64,000 nucleotides of DNA from Rhodocollybia butyracea (taxonomy: Eukaryota; Basidiomycota; Agaricomycetes; Agaricales; Omphalotaceae): assembly GCA_015501585.1 (NCBI GenBank), contig JADNRY010000084.1, positions 160,255 through 224,254 of the forward strand, read 5' to 3'. The translations under genes and the position numbers were made by a program. The notes under the pieces were generated by a model. The model searched no databases. It was given only the letters and a program-made list of their open reading frames with translations, and was not told the DNA's origin. Below are positions 33,050 through 47,889 of the stretch, one piece after another. Within the stretch, counting starts at the first letter, position 1. Every line of letters starts with the position of its first letter.

Positions 33050-36049
33050 GTGCGTTGCAGTTGTGTTTCAATGCATTTGCTGCATGTCTTGCGCTTTAGC
33101 GCGTCTTGTATACTACTGGCAATTAAAACTGTGCCAGTATGTGTTGTAGTTTACCTTTCTATGCTTGTGCTAGAGGGTGTATCTGAATATACATATGTAT
33201 TTTATACATCTGCATGTCTTGTGCTTGCTGGCTTTTTTGTTGTGATGCTGGGTACACTTATATATTGGTGTCATATTATCAACTCTGCTGTATTATTTGA
33301 CTTGGATAGTAGTTTTGTGGGTGATAATCAATCACCTTGTGTGCAGCCTCAGAGATCCTTCTGTGGTGGAGGTAGACCTTTGAAGAAGCAAATTCTGGCA
33401 AATCCTTGGGATGTGCATTGCCAATCTTTTTCAGTATCTGATAGTAATGTACCTAAGGATATACCTAAAAAGAACCCTAAAAAGATATTCAAAAACACTA
33501 CTTTGACTTCATTTGCTGATGCGCCTGAAAATACACAATATTTGTGCACTAGTAGTGCAGCTGGTCAAGTTGCTGATGTATCTGTGGATTCTCATCCCCA
33601 GTCACTGGCTTTGCTAACTTCTTTCAATGCAGCTGTACCAGTATCTTTTGTGAGCCCAAATCTCCCTGTTCAGACCAACGACAACACCTCTCTGCCAGCA
33701 GAAGCCACTGACTTAGATTCAGATCAGGCTTTGGCTGAGCCTTTAGTCACTAGCAGTACATTTACCAACTTTCCTCCAAAACCTGTTTCTCAAAGACATG
33801 TAGATGACACTATCCGCAAATGGTGCAATGCATCTCACCCTGCAACATTTGAAGAAGCTGGTTGTGCAGTTTGTGGCCAACTCACACTATTGACTAAGTT
33901 ATCTCCATTGAAACATATCAAGAATATGCTGCATATTCTAGAAAAGCCTGGTGTAATGCGTGTTCCTAGATCTGAAATATCTGATCCTGTGCAAGAGTAT
34001 CGGGGTCCTGTTTTGGATACTTCCTGTTGTTCTAAAGTGTGTGATTCTTGCCGCGCAAAAATCAGAGAAGGTGTTGTTCCCCGCTTTGCTTTAGCCAATG
34101 GTTTGTGGTTAGGAAATTTGCCTCCTGAGTTGCAATCATTAACTTTTATAGAAAAATTATTGGTTGCAAGGGTTCGCCACTCTAAATGTTTTGTGCGCGT
34201 GCAGATTGGAGGTTCCATTGGACACAGTAAGCTTGTTTCTAATGTTATTGCATTTGAGAACCCCACTCCCAAGATATATGATATATTACCTCCTCCCAGA
34301 GAAGATTTTGATGAAGTTCTTGCTATTATGTTTTCTGGTAGCTGCGCTCCTACTGATGATGATTACAAGTGGGCACTATTATTAGTGCGGCGCAATGTTG
34401 TAGCGCACTTTATCAAATGGTGCATATTGAATCACAGTGATTACACTGATGTCACATTTTCTTCTTCTAACTTAGAAGGATATTCAGATGATAAACCTAT
34501 AGTTGCTGTTGAGTACTTTAAAAAAGATACCAACCGCAATGCTGAAGGTGTTAGTGTTCATGATAGTCTGGAAGATGATGGTGTAGAGGAAGGTAATTGT
34601 GTTTTTACTGTGCATGGAATTGTAGGCGAAGATATTGATTTAAAATCAAAAGAACAAATGCGGGCAATAGCTATTCATCATTTGGATAACGAGGGTAAAT
34701 TTATGCGCACATCTCATGCTGCAAAGCCAGAGAGTATATGGAACAATTTTCATCTTTATCCAAAAATGTTTCCTTGGCTGTTCCCATTTGGCTTAGGAGG
34801 AATAGGCTCTACTTCTTTATCCAATTCAAAGCTATCAGATGCCACTCACAAGAAGTTTCTCATGATGTACCACAATAAGCGGTTCCAAATGGATCTTTCT
34901 TTTCCTTTTGTAGCATTTAATCATGAACAAATAAAAGCTAGCACAACCCAAAGCTTTATTGTTGCTAATTCAAAGCAAATTGATAATATATCTGTGCGCA
35001 TGCTTTCAGTCAATAAAGATACTTTACATGACTTAAGTACACGCATGGCTAATGGTGAATTTGTAAAACCTATATCTGAAGAAGAAATCATGTGTTTTTC
35101 ACTACTGCGGGACATGGATATTGGTTCCAAAAAAGTACAAGGTTCTATAAGTAGCAAAAAAATTATGCAACATGAAATATGGTCTCTTGCAACTTATGTA
35201 GGTGCACCTACATGGTATTTTACTCTTGCTCCATGTGATCAAAAACACCCAATATGCATGTATTTTGCTGATACTAATGAATCCTTCAATGTGCCTTTGC
35301 AGAGCAGTGAAGCACGCCGCACTCTTTTAAGCCGCAATCCTGCTGCAGGTGCACGTTTCTTTCATTTTATGGTTACTCTATTTTTGGATATTGTTATTGG
35401 CACATCTGCATCTCCTGGTTTGTTTGGTCCAATGGCTGCATACTATTGTACTGTAGAGCAACAAGGGCGCCTTACTTTGCATCTTCATGGTATGGCATAT
35501 GCACTTAATACACTATCACCACTGGAAATCAAAAATAAGCTGCTAGATCCTACTTCTGATTTTCAACTGCAGTTACTGGCTTATTTGGAAAGTGTGCGCA
35601 TAGGTGAATTTGTATCATCTAATAAGGAAGATGTTATTACCTCAGTACAAATTGCTGAATCTAATGATAACTATATTAGTCCTGAATTAACTCTTCCCAT
35701 ACCTCCTCCTCCCTCTTGTGATTGCAGCACTATTCCTTGCAATGATTGCACTCTGTATAAAGCATGGTTTGATAAATACTTATTTGATATAAATGATTTA
35801 TTGATGAAGTCAAATTTGCATGATTGCTTAAGAGCATTCAGACCAGATGGTAGTATCCGCAGCATGGATAAGTTTGCTGTTTCATGTTTAAATAACAAAT
35901 ACCGCAAGTGTAAAGCGCGCTTTCCTCGACAAACTTATCCAATATCATCTGTAGATCCTGATACAGGTCATATCTCTCTTAAAAAGTTGGAACCTTGGCT
36001 TAATGATGTCTTCGCCTGCTCTTACATATCTTATGCGCTGCAATACTGA
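33050..36049 (+). pseudogene. Helitron Rep protein, N-terminal and HUH part (frame 1 of 3)
   Basis: The first 90 codons are hydrophobic and the real start is probably further in. A zinc-type region follows: CAVCGQL, then CCSKVCDSC, with LANGLWLGNLPPELQSLTF, a domain commonly found ahead of fungal Helitron Rep. The Helitron-like N domain includes IWNNFHLYPKMFPWLFPFG and MMYHNKRFQMDLSFPFVAFN. The rolling-circle HUH motif is GRLTLHLHGMAYALN, with histidines about residues 811 and 813 (35480-35488). APTWYFTLAPCDQKHP lies before it. Near 36012 one base is missing: the expected SPALTYLMRCNTD continues in another frame (ORF at 36003), and this frame ends at 36049. Confidence 0.85.
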
Positions 36050-36425
36050 TGTCACTTCTCTGAATTCTGGCACTGCAATAAAAGCTGTTGTGTGCTATGT
36101 TACTGACTACATAACCAAAACAGGTCTAAAAACACATGTAGCATTTGATAGTATGAAAACTATATTTGAGAAGAATACTGCAGTAATAGATGGTTCTCAG
36201 TCTGCAAAAGATAAAACCCGCATTTTATTAACTAAGATGGTCAATGCTCTAGCAACTAAACTAGAGTTGGGAAGTCCAATGATATGTCTATATCTTCTGC
36301 AAAATCCAGATCATTACACCAGTCATTCCTTTATTCCATTTTTTTTGGAAACCTTTTGTGATGGAGGCCCGCAAAGTATGGTATCCAGAAGATATCCACG
36401 GGGACAACAAAGTTGTTCTTATTAA
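36003..36425 (+). pseudogene. Helitron Rep, tyrosine-motif part (frame 2 of 3)
   Basis: This frame continues the Rep protein after the first frameshift with SPALTYLMRCNTDVTS. It carries CYVTDYITKTGLKTH; the two tyrosines three residues apart (36096-36098 and 36108-36110) are the Helitron nicking/joining pair. It leaves frame again at a run of eight T (36339-36346), where seven would join it to the next frame (FFWKPFVMEARKVWY). Confidence 0.85.
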
Positions 36426-39400
36426 AAAGAAAGGTAAATTGGTTGGTCTTTCATCAACTTATGATTATACTCACCGCCCAGAGATACATTCATCCTTCTA
36501 TTTATATGATTGGATTTGGCGCTTTACTAGAACAAGTAAGCAAGGTGGTAACCAGCCTATATTAGATGAATCTACAAATGATATTGATGAACTTGATTCT
36601 GAGCAGCACGCGTCAAGTTCAAATACAGCTTTGCGGTTTATGGAGGGTCATCCACTAGCTAAAACTCATGTTCCTGTTACCACTCGCAACTGGCAAAATG
36701 TTGTGCCTAACTTTATAGGCCCACCTTTACCTCGGCCTGACAAGGAAGATCGCAAATTTTATTGCTGCACAATATTGACTCTATTCAAACCTTGGCGCAC
36801 AGGTAAAGATCTTAAAGATGAAAATGAATCGTGGCATGAATCTTTTGAGAAATATGAATTTGGAGAGAAGGAACTGCTTTACATTAAAAATATGAATTTA
36901 AGATATGAATGTCTAGATGCTCGAGATGACTTTCGAACTCAAATGAAAAATGGTAGTCAAGTTGCACTGCCTATTACTATTCCATTCAGTGAGGACATTA
37001 CTTCTGGTTTAGCCACTAGCTACAATCACTTGGAAACAAATAATGAGTTATTTTCCAAAGAATTTGATACTGATGATGTGGTTGTACTTTATGATGCTGA
37101 TACTGGAATGGTATCAGGTAAAAACTACCTGGCAAAGGAAAAAGTAATGCAAGCAATGAGAGATGTATTGGTTAGCTCTGGATGGACCAATATTTTGCAG
37201 TGCCCATCCAATAACCAGGGACATGTAATTCCTCAGCCTATTCAAATTCCAAAAGTAAGTGCTAAGGATTGGGATACTGTTTTAAAAATTATGCAAGCTG
37301 ATATACTGATTGCGCGAAAGAATACAAAAGGACATTCTGATGGTACTAGCGCTAATGTTAGGCTGAAGAAATTTAATCCCAATATTGTTGAAATATGTGA
37401 CAAGTCTTTTTTTGAAAAGGCTGGTGTAGATTATGGAAGCATAAAAAAATGTGCTGAAGCTGTCATACTGCAATTTAAATTGAATATAGAGCAAGAAAGG
37501 GCTTTTCGAATTGTAGCTCAGCATTCATCCACTGGATGTAGTAAGCCTTTGCAACTTTACATTGGTGGTATGGGTGGCACAGGTAAAACTCGGGTAGTTA
37601 AGGCTCTTTTGCGCTTTTTTTTAATTCAAAACCGTAGGCATGCAATTGTTACCACTGCTCCAACTGGTAATGCTGCCAATCTTTTGGGAGGATCAACTTA
37701 TCACTATCTTCTAGGATTCAATGGACAGACAGAAGAAGCCTCTGTGGGTACTATGACTGAAGTATGCAGCCGACTTCAAGGCATTGAATATGTGGTCCTT
37801 GATGAAGTATCAATGCTAAGATGCATTGAAATGTATAAAATTTCTGAGTGCATGGCAAAAGTTAAAAATGTGCCTCATGAGGCATTTGGTTCGATTAGTA
37901 TGATATTTGCAGGAGATTTTGCCCAATTACCCCCTGTCGGAGGAGAAACCGTGTCATTGTACACTCATACTGCTGGTGCCAATCCCACTACTTTAAATGG
38001 TAATTATACTGCAATAGGTAAAGCACTTTGGCACCAAGTTACACATGTTGTGATATTGCACACAAATATGCGCAACACTGGTGAAACTGATGATGATATT
38101 AAATTCAGAACTGCATTAGAAAATATGCGCTATAAAGCCTGTACCAAAGATGATATCCACTTCTTAAATACTTTAGTATCTGCTAATAAATCAGGTAGGC
38201 ACTTTGTTGGTGCTGCTCCTTGGCGCGATGCTCCTATTATAGTTGGTGAAAACAGGCAGAAGGATGAAATTAATAGACTTGGATGTTTGCGCTTTGCTTC
38301 AGATACTCATCAAACACTGTTTCACTTTTTCAGTGATGATACTGTATCAACTAAAACTGAAAATCCAAAGCAAAAGACAGCACTAAAAAAGGCAAAAAAA
38401 TCCAAAATTTCTGAGATGACACAAGACCTGCAATCTATGCTATGGGATCTTCCAACTTCTAGTCATCAACACCATGCACCAGGTAAACTTTCTCTTTGTT
38501 TAGGCTTGCCTGTTATTATTCGATACAATGCAGCTACTGAATTAAATATTACAAAAGGGCAGTGCAGTACTGTATATGCTTGGCATGCTTCTAAGGGTAA
38601 ATATGGGCAGCAAGTGTTAGATGTGTTATTTGTGTTACTTGATGATCCTCCTGAACCTGTTCAAGTTGAATCTTTACCACTTAATGTAGTACCACTTACT
38701 CGAAGAAATACATCTGGATCTGTATATTTGCCAGATGATTCGCACATAAATATTATGAGAAATCAAGTTGATGTTCTTCCAGGTTTTTCAATGACTGCAT
38801 ATGCATCACAAGGTCAGAGTCTGACTATCAATGCTACTGACTTGAATACCTTTAGTGATCACCATTCATATTACACTGCACTTTCGTGGAGCCGGAGTGC
38901 TGCAAAGACAGTTATATTGCAAGGTTTTGATCCAAGACACATAACTGGTGGTGCAACTGGCTCTCTGCGCAAAGAATTTAGAGAGCTTGAAATACTTAAT
39001 GAAATTACAAAGTTGCGATATGAAGGTAAGCTTGATAAATCAGTGAGTGGTTCTACAAGAAATACACTTATAGAGCAATATCGCAACTGGAAAGGTTTAT
39101 CTTATGTACCTTGCAATGTTCATTCGGCAATAAGATGGTCTGATAAGGATCCCTATATTCATGAACCAGCAGATGATATTGAATGGTCAACTGTTGATAA
39201 AAAAAAATTTAAGAAAACAAAAGATAAAATAATATCTAAGGCTCTTGATGATACTGCTTCATTACCTGTTGCTGGAGCTACTCAGCATACTTCTGCGCTA
39301 GCCTCTTCCAAAAAGCGCAAGAGATTATCAGACTCTGAGCATACTACATCACCTAAAAAGTTAAAGATATCGCATGTTTCCACGCCACCTACACCTTCTA

Positions 39401-40416
39401 AAACACCTCGTGTCTCATCATACACACATAAAAACATTGTGCCTGCTTCAAGCAAAGCATCACTGCCTCCACCTTCTGAGTCCAATCTGAATACTACTTA
39501 TAAATTCTGCACAACTCCACAGCAACCATTTACACCAGTGTCCACTAAATTTCTTTATTCTTGTTTGCCACCTTCTATGTTATCTGCTAATGTGCCACCA
39601 TCTGCTCAGACTGGCGCTCCTCAGGCACTTGAAGTACCCTTGAGACTCAAATGGTCAAATAACAGCTGTGCTTATGACTCTCTGTTCAGCATAATAAGGC
39701 ATACATGGAGGGAAGTTACAATGGATGTTTCAAATTATGAGTATTTACCAAATATATATTCAGATTTTCAATCTAACCTTGATAATACTCTAACATTTGA
39801 GAATATCAGAGACACTTTCCGCTTGCAGGTTCAGCACTTTTCCATGTTAAACTGGGGTGCATACTCTGCCACATCTGATGTATTGGGACAACTTCTTCGC
39901 TTAAAAGAACCATGGATTAAGGGTCAAGCTATATGTACTTCTGGTCATATTTCTGCTAGAAGGATACGAAGCTTAGGTGCAGCACTTTTGTCAGGTCCCT
40001 TTTTAGAAGCTCCAACTTCTACTTCTGTGTGGTTAAATAGTATACCACCTAGAGAAATGGGACCTAAATGTGCAATATGCAATGCAGATATTCATAAAAT
40101 GTACTCCATACAAATAGCCCCTCCTGTGATTGCATTTTCACTTGACGGAATGGCTAACTACTCATTAGACACTGAGATAGCAGTGATTATTGCAAACAAT
40201 CAAATCACTTATAGGCTAAGAGGTGTTTCATATTTTAGTTCATTGCAGAGTCATTTTGTGTCGCGGATACTAGATTCACAAGGCAGAGTATTCTACCACG
40301 TTGGTATGAGCAATGGTGGTAATAGTATATTGGATAACTTGAGTATCAGAAATGTCAATATGTTACTGGGACCAGATACATACCGCCCTTCTGCTGCTGT
40401 GTACTGCAAAATATAA
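36358..40416 (+). pseudogene. Helitron Pif1-type helicase fused to a cysteine-peptidase-like C-terminal domain (frame 3 of 3)
   Basis: The frame opens with the end of Rep (ARKVWYPEDIHGDNKV). The SF1B/Pif1 helicase spans about residues 380-900: LNIEQERAF, Walker A IGGMGGTGKTR (near 403), VVLDEVSML, GDFAQLPPVGG, and the late motif GFSMTAYASQGQSLTI. A basic, Ser/Pro-rich linker follows (KKRKRLSD, SPKKLKIS). The last 270 residues form a separate domain. It has LKWSNNSCAYDSLFSII with a candidate nucleophile Cys near 1104, a CAIC pair, and SLQSHFVSRILDSQGRVFYH with a candidate His near 1299. This resembles ubiquitin-specific or similar Cys peptidases (N-x-C-x-x-S ... H ... H-x-G). Frame 3 itself is intact for 1352 codons; only its join to the Rep part is broken. 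Confidence 0.87.
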
Positions 40417-40434
40417 TCACAGGACTCGTACCTG

Positions 40435-40454
40435 CCACGCGCTCCGCGCGATGG
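40435..40454 (+). other. GC-rich hairpin near the Helitron 3' end
   Basis: CCACGCGC, loop TCC, GCGCG, one bulged A, then TGG. Eight base pairs form. Helitrons carry such a hairpin a little upstream of a CTRR end; here the nearest CTRR is about 38 bases downstream, longer than usual. Confidence 0.45.
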
Positions 40455-40500
40455 CCCACACTCGCAAGTGGAGTTCAAGTCATCTTGGTTGTTCTAGTTT

Positions 40501-41180
40501 GTCTAATCACTGTGTAAGTCTTATCTTATCACCCCATCCCTTGTCACCCATGTCGCAAGCAGGATCGGCGGATAAGAAAGGCTGCCGGCTTGCACTAGCC
40601 AATGTATTTTCCTGTAACCACCCAAGTGATTGCAGAGTCCTGAGAGTCGTATATTGAGGCAGGAGTAGGGATAACTTTGTATTGAAGTTAGGTAGATAAC
40701 AAAAACAGTGTTTTGCCTGGGCTTGGGTTGGCTTTGGGTTGGCGTGGGCAAGAAACCCAAAAATAAATGCGGTGAGGCAGGCTGGAACGACTGGATAGAC
40801 ATGTCCAGCTGCTGTTCTGTACATCATGTATATGCAAACAGTTATTAATTATTTTGCAGGGAGGGAAACCAGAATACGGATATGAATGAGACAATGATAT
40901 CCAGGAGCAGAGAAGGTAATGCTTTCACATTCTCGGCTGGCTTGCAAGATCGCCTTGCTATCTTATCATCTGCCCCTTGGGGAACTTATCGCGGAGCTCC
41001 TCTCCTCCATCAAAAATGAGACATGGCTTGAAGTGAGCCTTTGGTTTAGTGTCATTCTCGTGAGTCCCTCATTATCCGATTGCTCAGATAATGATATTAA
41101 CGACTTGCAAGTGCCGAGCCCAGAGCCGGATTGCGGCATGGTAATAAGTCGTTCTAAGGAAACCTAATTTCTTATAACAC
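40501..41180. other. No gene supported
   Basis: Open frames are short and shared between strands. A GT-rich run (gggcttgggttggctttggg) at about 40719-40738 is low complexity. Confidence 0.3.
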
Positions 41181-41243
41181 TGCCTGCAAATCAACATAAA
41201 TTTTTGTGGAAGTAGTAAAATTATGTTAAACATGTGTGAAGGT

Positions 41244-41299
41244 AGTAAGATTATGTTAAAATTGTATGAAACCTCATACAATTTTAACATAATTTTACT
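41244..41299. repeat. Long perfect-type palindrome (26-bp arms)
   Basis: agtaagattatgttaaaatt starts one arm and its complement ends at 41299, with a 4-base loop (aacc) and about one mismatch. A related partial unit (agtaaaattatgttaaa) lies at 41213-41230. It is likely a small foldback element beside the dispersed repeat copy at 41341. Confidence 0.65.
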
Positions 41300-41340
41300 A
41301 TTTGCACCAAAATTTAAGGTGATTTGCATGCAGTGTAATC

Positions 41341-41418
41341 TATGTAATGTGTGACGGACGGCGTATAGATTTGAGCTCTAAGCTTTTGATTTCTACCTGA
41401 GCCTGCTCGGGAACCGTA
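41341..41418 (-). repeat. Dispersed repeat, copy 2 (empty site)
   Basis: The reverse complement equals 20282-20328 joined to 20674-20705, without the 342-bp insertion present in copy 1. Differences are only two or three bases. Confidence 0.75.
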
Positions 41419-41582
41419 CTCGTGGGTTTGGGCTGTGGATTCAATTAGAATTACGAAATATTTATTTTTGTAAAAAAAATCGGTGTAAGCCAAGGTTTAC
41501 GGAAAACCCTGTAACGTCGATGTATCGGTGAGATTATGATTATGATTTCCTACAGATTCATTTCATCTAATCTTTTTTTCAG

Positions 41583-42016
41583 GCAAGTCATCCAAATCCT
41601 TCTGGGGTTGCCGCAGGCTCACCTTCCCTGAGCCATTTGATTCGGCGAACAGCGATGGACGTGCCACATTCCAGCGGAAAACATACGGAAAACAAGGGAA
41701 AACACTCTGGGATGCCAGGAAGGATGAAGGTCCGTTCAAACCCTTTGGGCCTGTAGGACCAAAAAGAGAGCTTGTTGTTATTGCTTTGAGCAACACACAG
41801 GGTGTCAACAATACTGTCTCTGCCCACCGAGTAGTCGAAATCAGTAATCTTCGAGCAGACGCAAACATTATGGAAGCGTACAAAACTGCGAGAAAGGATT
41901 GCCTAATCGAAAAAGATGGGAGGTGTACAACCGATGGGCAGTGGAAGCGATTTCACAGTTTTCTTACAGCGACTTGGGGTGAGCAAACTAGCTCGTTTCG
42001 TTTCTTGATGAACTAA
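41583..42016 (+). CDS. Coding-like exon of unknown gene
   Basis: After a good acceptor (ttttttcag) the frame reads KSSKSFWGCRRLTFPEPFD, then KPFGPVGPKRELVVIALSN and TVSAHRVVEISNLRADANIM, KTARKDCLIEKDGRCTTDGQ and WKRFHSFLTATW. Codon quality is good for 140 residues. I do not recognise it and see no start. It precedes the carboxypeptidase relic but does not join it in frame. Confidence 0.4.
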
Positions 42017-42032
42017 TCTTGCTACTCCAGGT

Positions 42033-42793
42033 CGCAAGCTCTAATCAGAGTTTTGCTACTCCTTATGATGCCCCGTATCATTATTATTCAATCTATGATA
42101 GCATGGGGTAGCAGGAGGTTTATACAGATCCCGGATTCAAGAAACATGTTAGTTGTTATTTTCCTACTTGGTATTCGTTCCCTATAATATCATCTTCAAC
42201 ATAGTTAGCTATCATTGCCCAGCACATGGGCCTGCTTCTGTTGTGTCTTACCGATTCGATCATCATCCCGTTGAATACCACGCAGTATGCTCTTGAGTTA
42301 GACAGCTATTTGGATGAGTGAGTAAAAGTTGGCCTCCTAATCACCGTCATGTTCTTTCTCAACTTTCTGTTCTTTCTCCAGAGTCGAGGCCCTCCTTTCT
42401 TCCCCCAATGTTCAAGACAAAACCTCACCAGCCTTGACGTAATTCTCCAATCTCCGACAATCCATCAATCAACTTCAAGAAGTTAGTATCCTTCTCGACA
42501 TTGAAAAAGCAGATGCAGAGAAACACTTTAAGAAACTCCGGAGCAAAATGCCTTCCTTCCCAGGAAATGCAAAAACCGACAGTAGTTGTAAAACGCAAAG
42601 CCCGCTGTCTCGCCGGCTCAAGAAATGGATCAAAGGTATCTTCGGTGTCGATCATCAGAAGCAAAAGGAGGCGTTCATGACACAATCTTGGGAGAGCCTA
42701 CTTTCTGGTTCAGAGTCTAGTGAGGATGAAGACAGGACTATTGCTGGTTGGTTGGAGCATAGACTGAGCCGATATTTGGGTATTTACGTGTAG
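42033..42793 (+). pseudogene. 3' relic of an M28 glutamate carboxypeptidase II-type gene
   Basis: The first exon reads FATPYDAPYHYYSIYDSMG, then a TAG (42109-42111), then QEVYTDPGFKKHV. The family has YHSVYDS followed by a tryptophan-Gln-Glu, so TAG replaces TGG. After an intron come IAQHMGLLLLCLTDSIIIPL and NTTQYALELDSYLDE, then VEALLSSPNVQDKTSPALT. A second stop TAA is at 42441-42443. The frame goes on with LRQSINQLQEVSILLDIEKA, the transferrin-receptor-like dimerisation domain. The zinc peptidase domain itself is missing. Two nonsense changes and the truncation make it a pseudogene. The order of motifs matches the family closely. Confidence 0.72.
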
Positions 42794-44626
42794 GTATGCA
42801 AAAGGTGCTATAAAACAACCTAACAAAAACACTACCGCACCTAACCAGACTATCGATATGTAAGGGAGCGAGGACGGGTTGTCAGAGATTCCCCGAGGGA
42901 AAGCTTTGTAATATCGGATGTACGCGCGCGACTGCTCCAGGTTCAAGACTATAGCGCTAACGTGGGTGACTAAGCTTAGACAACTCTTAGAACTAAGTCG
43001 AGAGAAGCCTAGTTGGGGTGTACGAGTGTACGAGGGAACCAGGTGTGTATGTCCAAATCAATTAACCAAAACCAAAACCAATACAACAAAACTAAGATTC
43101 TCCTAGGCAAACTCTGGCTCTAGCTAGAATAGTAATCTCGAGGTTTGTCAACAACCCTAGGCAAACTCTGGCACTAGCTGCTGTGACGCCGTAAAGTCCT
43201 CGACCAAACTCTGGGCCAAGCTACGATATTGTGAGTGAACTTAATCACTAGGAACTTGTACCACAATCTTAGTGGCTCGTCTAACTTCGTGAAGAAGTCA
43301 ACTAAGGAACCCTCACTCTGGAGCCGAATAATCCCTTACTAGAAGCCGTCCCCTCTAAGGAAGCAACTAGATTTGAGTTGATCTGGAGTTCGAGAGAACT
43401 CTACACACTTAAATTCGATCAAGATATAAATGGGCTTTGCGAAGCGCGTGAAGTTTATTACTTTCTTAAGATAACCAAGTCAGGAGGCGTCACGCTACTG
43501 ATCCCGTGGGGACATTCTACGGAGCACTGGTCTTAGCAGTCAAGTCGAGGGCAAGAAACTTGTCTTATTGAATAAATATATCTGGCTTATATACTGAGTA
43601 GAGAGAGTTTAATACAAAAAATAGATGAAACAGATACGGAGAGAGACGGAAAGAGAGTGGAACAGAGGAATCTGGCTCGGAAAGGAAACTCCAGCCTATA
43701 TATGGTACACACGATAAAGAAATAGTCCATTCTTGGGTATATATCAGAGGTAAAATATGATTTCGTGAGGATTAACATAGTTTTAGAGTGTTTTGATCCG
43801 AGCGAGGTTTCTCCGATTACTCCACAATTCTCCGGGGTCAGGAGTACCTTTGCGCTTCATGATCACTCGCCGCCCGGTTTCCCTTGGGTGAGTTTCATTC
43901 TATTCCTCGGATAGTTCTGTCCATCCTGAGTGTGATTAACATTCTCTCGAGAAGGCCTGTTATCTAGCTTTCCAACGACACCACTTATGATAATCTCGAG
44001 CAACTGCGCTGAGTATGTACAAGTGATTCCCGATAGTCGGCTTTAACAGATAAGACCTCCGTGTATGATTTCTAAGATCAAATGTTTTGATTTGCCAAGG
44101 CTAGCCCGGCGCGTAGCTTTCCGTAGGACCGCTAAGTATGTTTCTACCGTCCTCAAGGTTACGACCGGTGCCGCGAATAGACCTCTACGGTTTCCCTCGG
44201 GATTGTTCTGGTCCATTGTTACGGACTGTAAAGTCCACATCTTAACATAGCTCGTTGGGGGTCTTAGTGCGAGGGATGCCTTCCCTCATAATTCCTTCCC
44301 TCGAGTAACGCGTTGGCTTAGTACTTATCCCGCTTCGAGATGTCCTGTAGTTTAGAGAGTCTACACTCTTTGGGTATAACTAGATTGACGATCTAGCGTT
44401 ACATCTCCGGGCAGCCCAGGTATCCTCGCTAGCTTGGCTCTAGGCTACGCTTGTGGGCGTACCTTCATGGCTCGCTGAGTATTATTGTTAAGTTCTTTGC
44501 CTCGGCAACAGCTATCACGCTCGGGCTCCGTATAACTCTCTTATTGCATTGTATAACACGTACAAAGTGTCAAAATGTACGGTTACACGCCTTAGGCCGA
44601 TTTTAGGCCTAATACCGAAGTAAAAG
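42794..44626. other. Long region without a gene, repeat-like
   Basis: A short direct repeat cctaggcaaactctgg occurs at about 43104 and 43154. From 43182 the sequence starts tgtgacgccgtaaag and near 44587 has ggttaca; these could be the ends of a solo LTR of about 1.4 kb with an internal TATA-like ataaatatatctgg (43571-43584), but there is no target duplication or second copy. No protein-coding frame is convincing. Confidence 0.3.
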
Positions 44627-44912
44627 AAACTTCCCTGACCATCCTGATATACCTAACCCGCCCAACATTTCAGACTTCCCTGACATTCCTAATATCCCAG
44701 ATGTCCTCGACATACCTAACCCACCCAACCGTCCGGACCCCCTATCCCCTCCTTCACTTGTCTCTAATAATATGTCCTTGTCATCACCCTTCCCTCCGAT
44801 CTTCGAGTCTATCCGCGCCGCAAAGTGTGTCTTGTGCGTGAACCGCAAACTCATTTCATTTGAGCGTAGGTTCATTGATGCAGGAAGTATCAAGGACAGA
44901 GAATGGTACTGA
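44627..44912 (+). CDS. Pro/Asp/Asn-repeat protein fragment with a CxxC pair
   Basis: The frame reads FPDHPDIPNPPNISDFPDIP, then NIPDVLDIPNPPNRPDP, a run of PDIPN-type units. It continues PPIFESIRAAKCVLCVNRKL and ISFERRFIDAGSIKDREWY, ending at TGA 44910-44912. The two cysteines (KCVLC) may bind zinc. No start codon is in frame upstream near a promoter, so it is a fragment or a last exon. Family unknown. Confidence 0.4.

Positions 44913-47889
<2,977 letters not shown>

Larger units (their letters stand above)
32340..40500 (+). mobile_element. Helitron rolling-circle transposon (autonomous type, now broken)
   Basis: The borders are estimated from the shift in base composition near 32340 and after 40420. 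The body encodes a Rep-helicase across 33.05-40.42 kb without introns. A GC-rich hairpin lies at 40435-40454 just after the stop, as expected near a Helitron 3' end. A CTAG (40492-40495) and a CTAA follow within 60 bases. Neither terminus is proven. Confidence 0.75.

Noticed and set aside
43182..44587. Possible solo LTR (tgtgacgcc ... ggttaca)
   Set aside because: No 5-bp target duplication and no second copy in the window, so not listed as an element.
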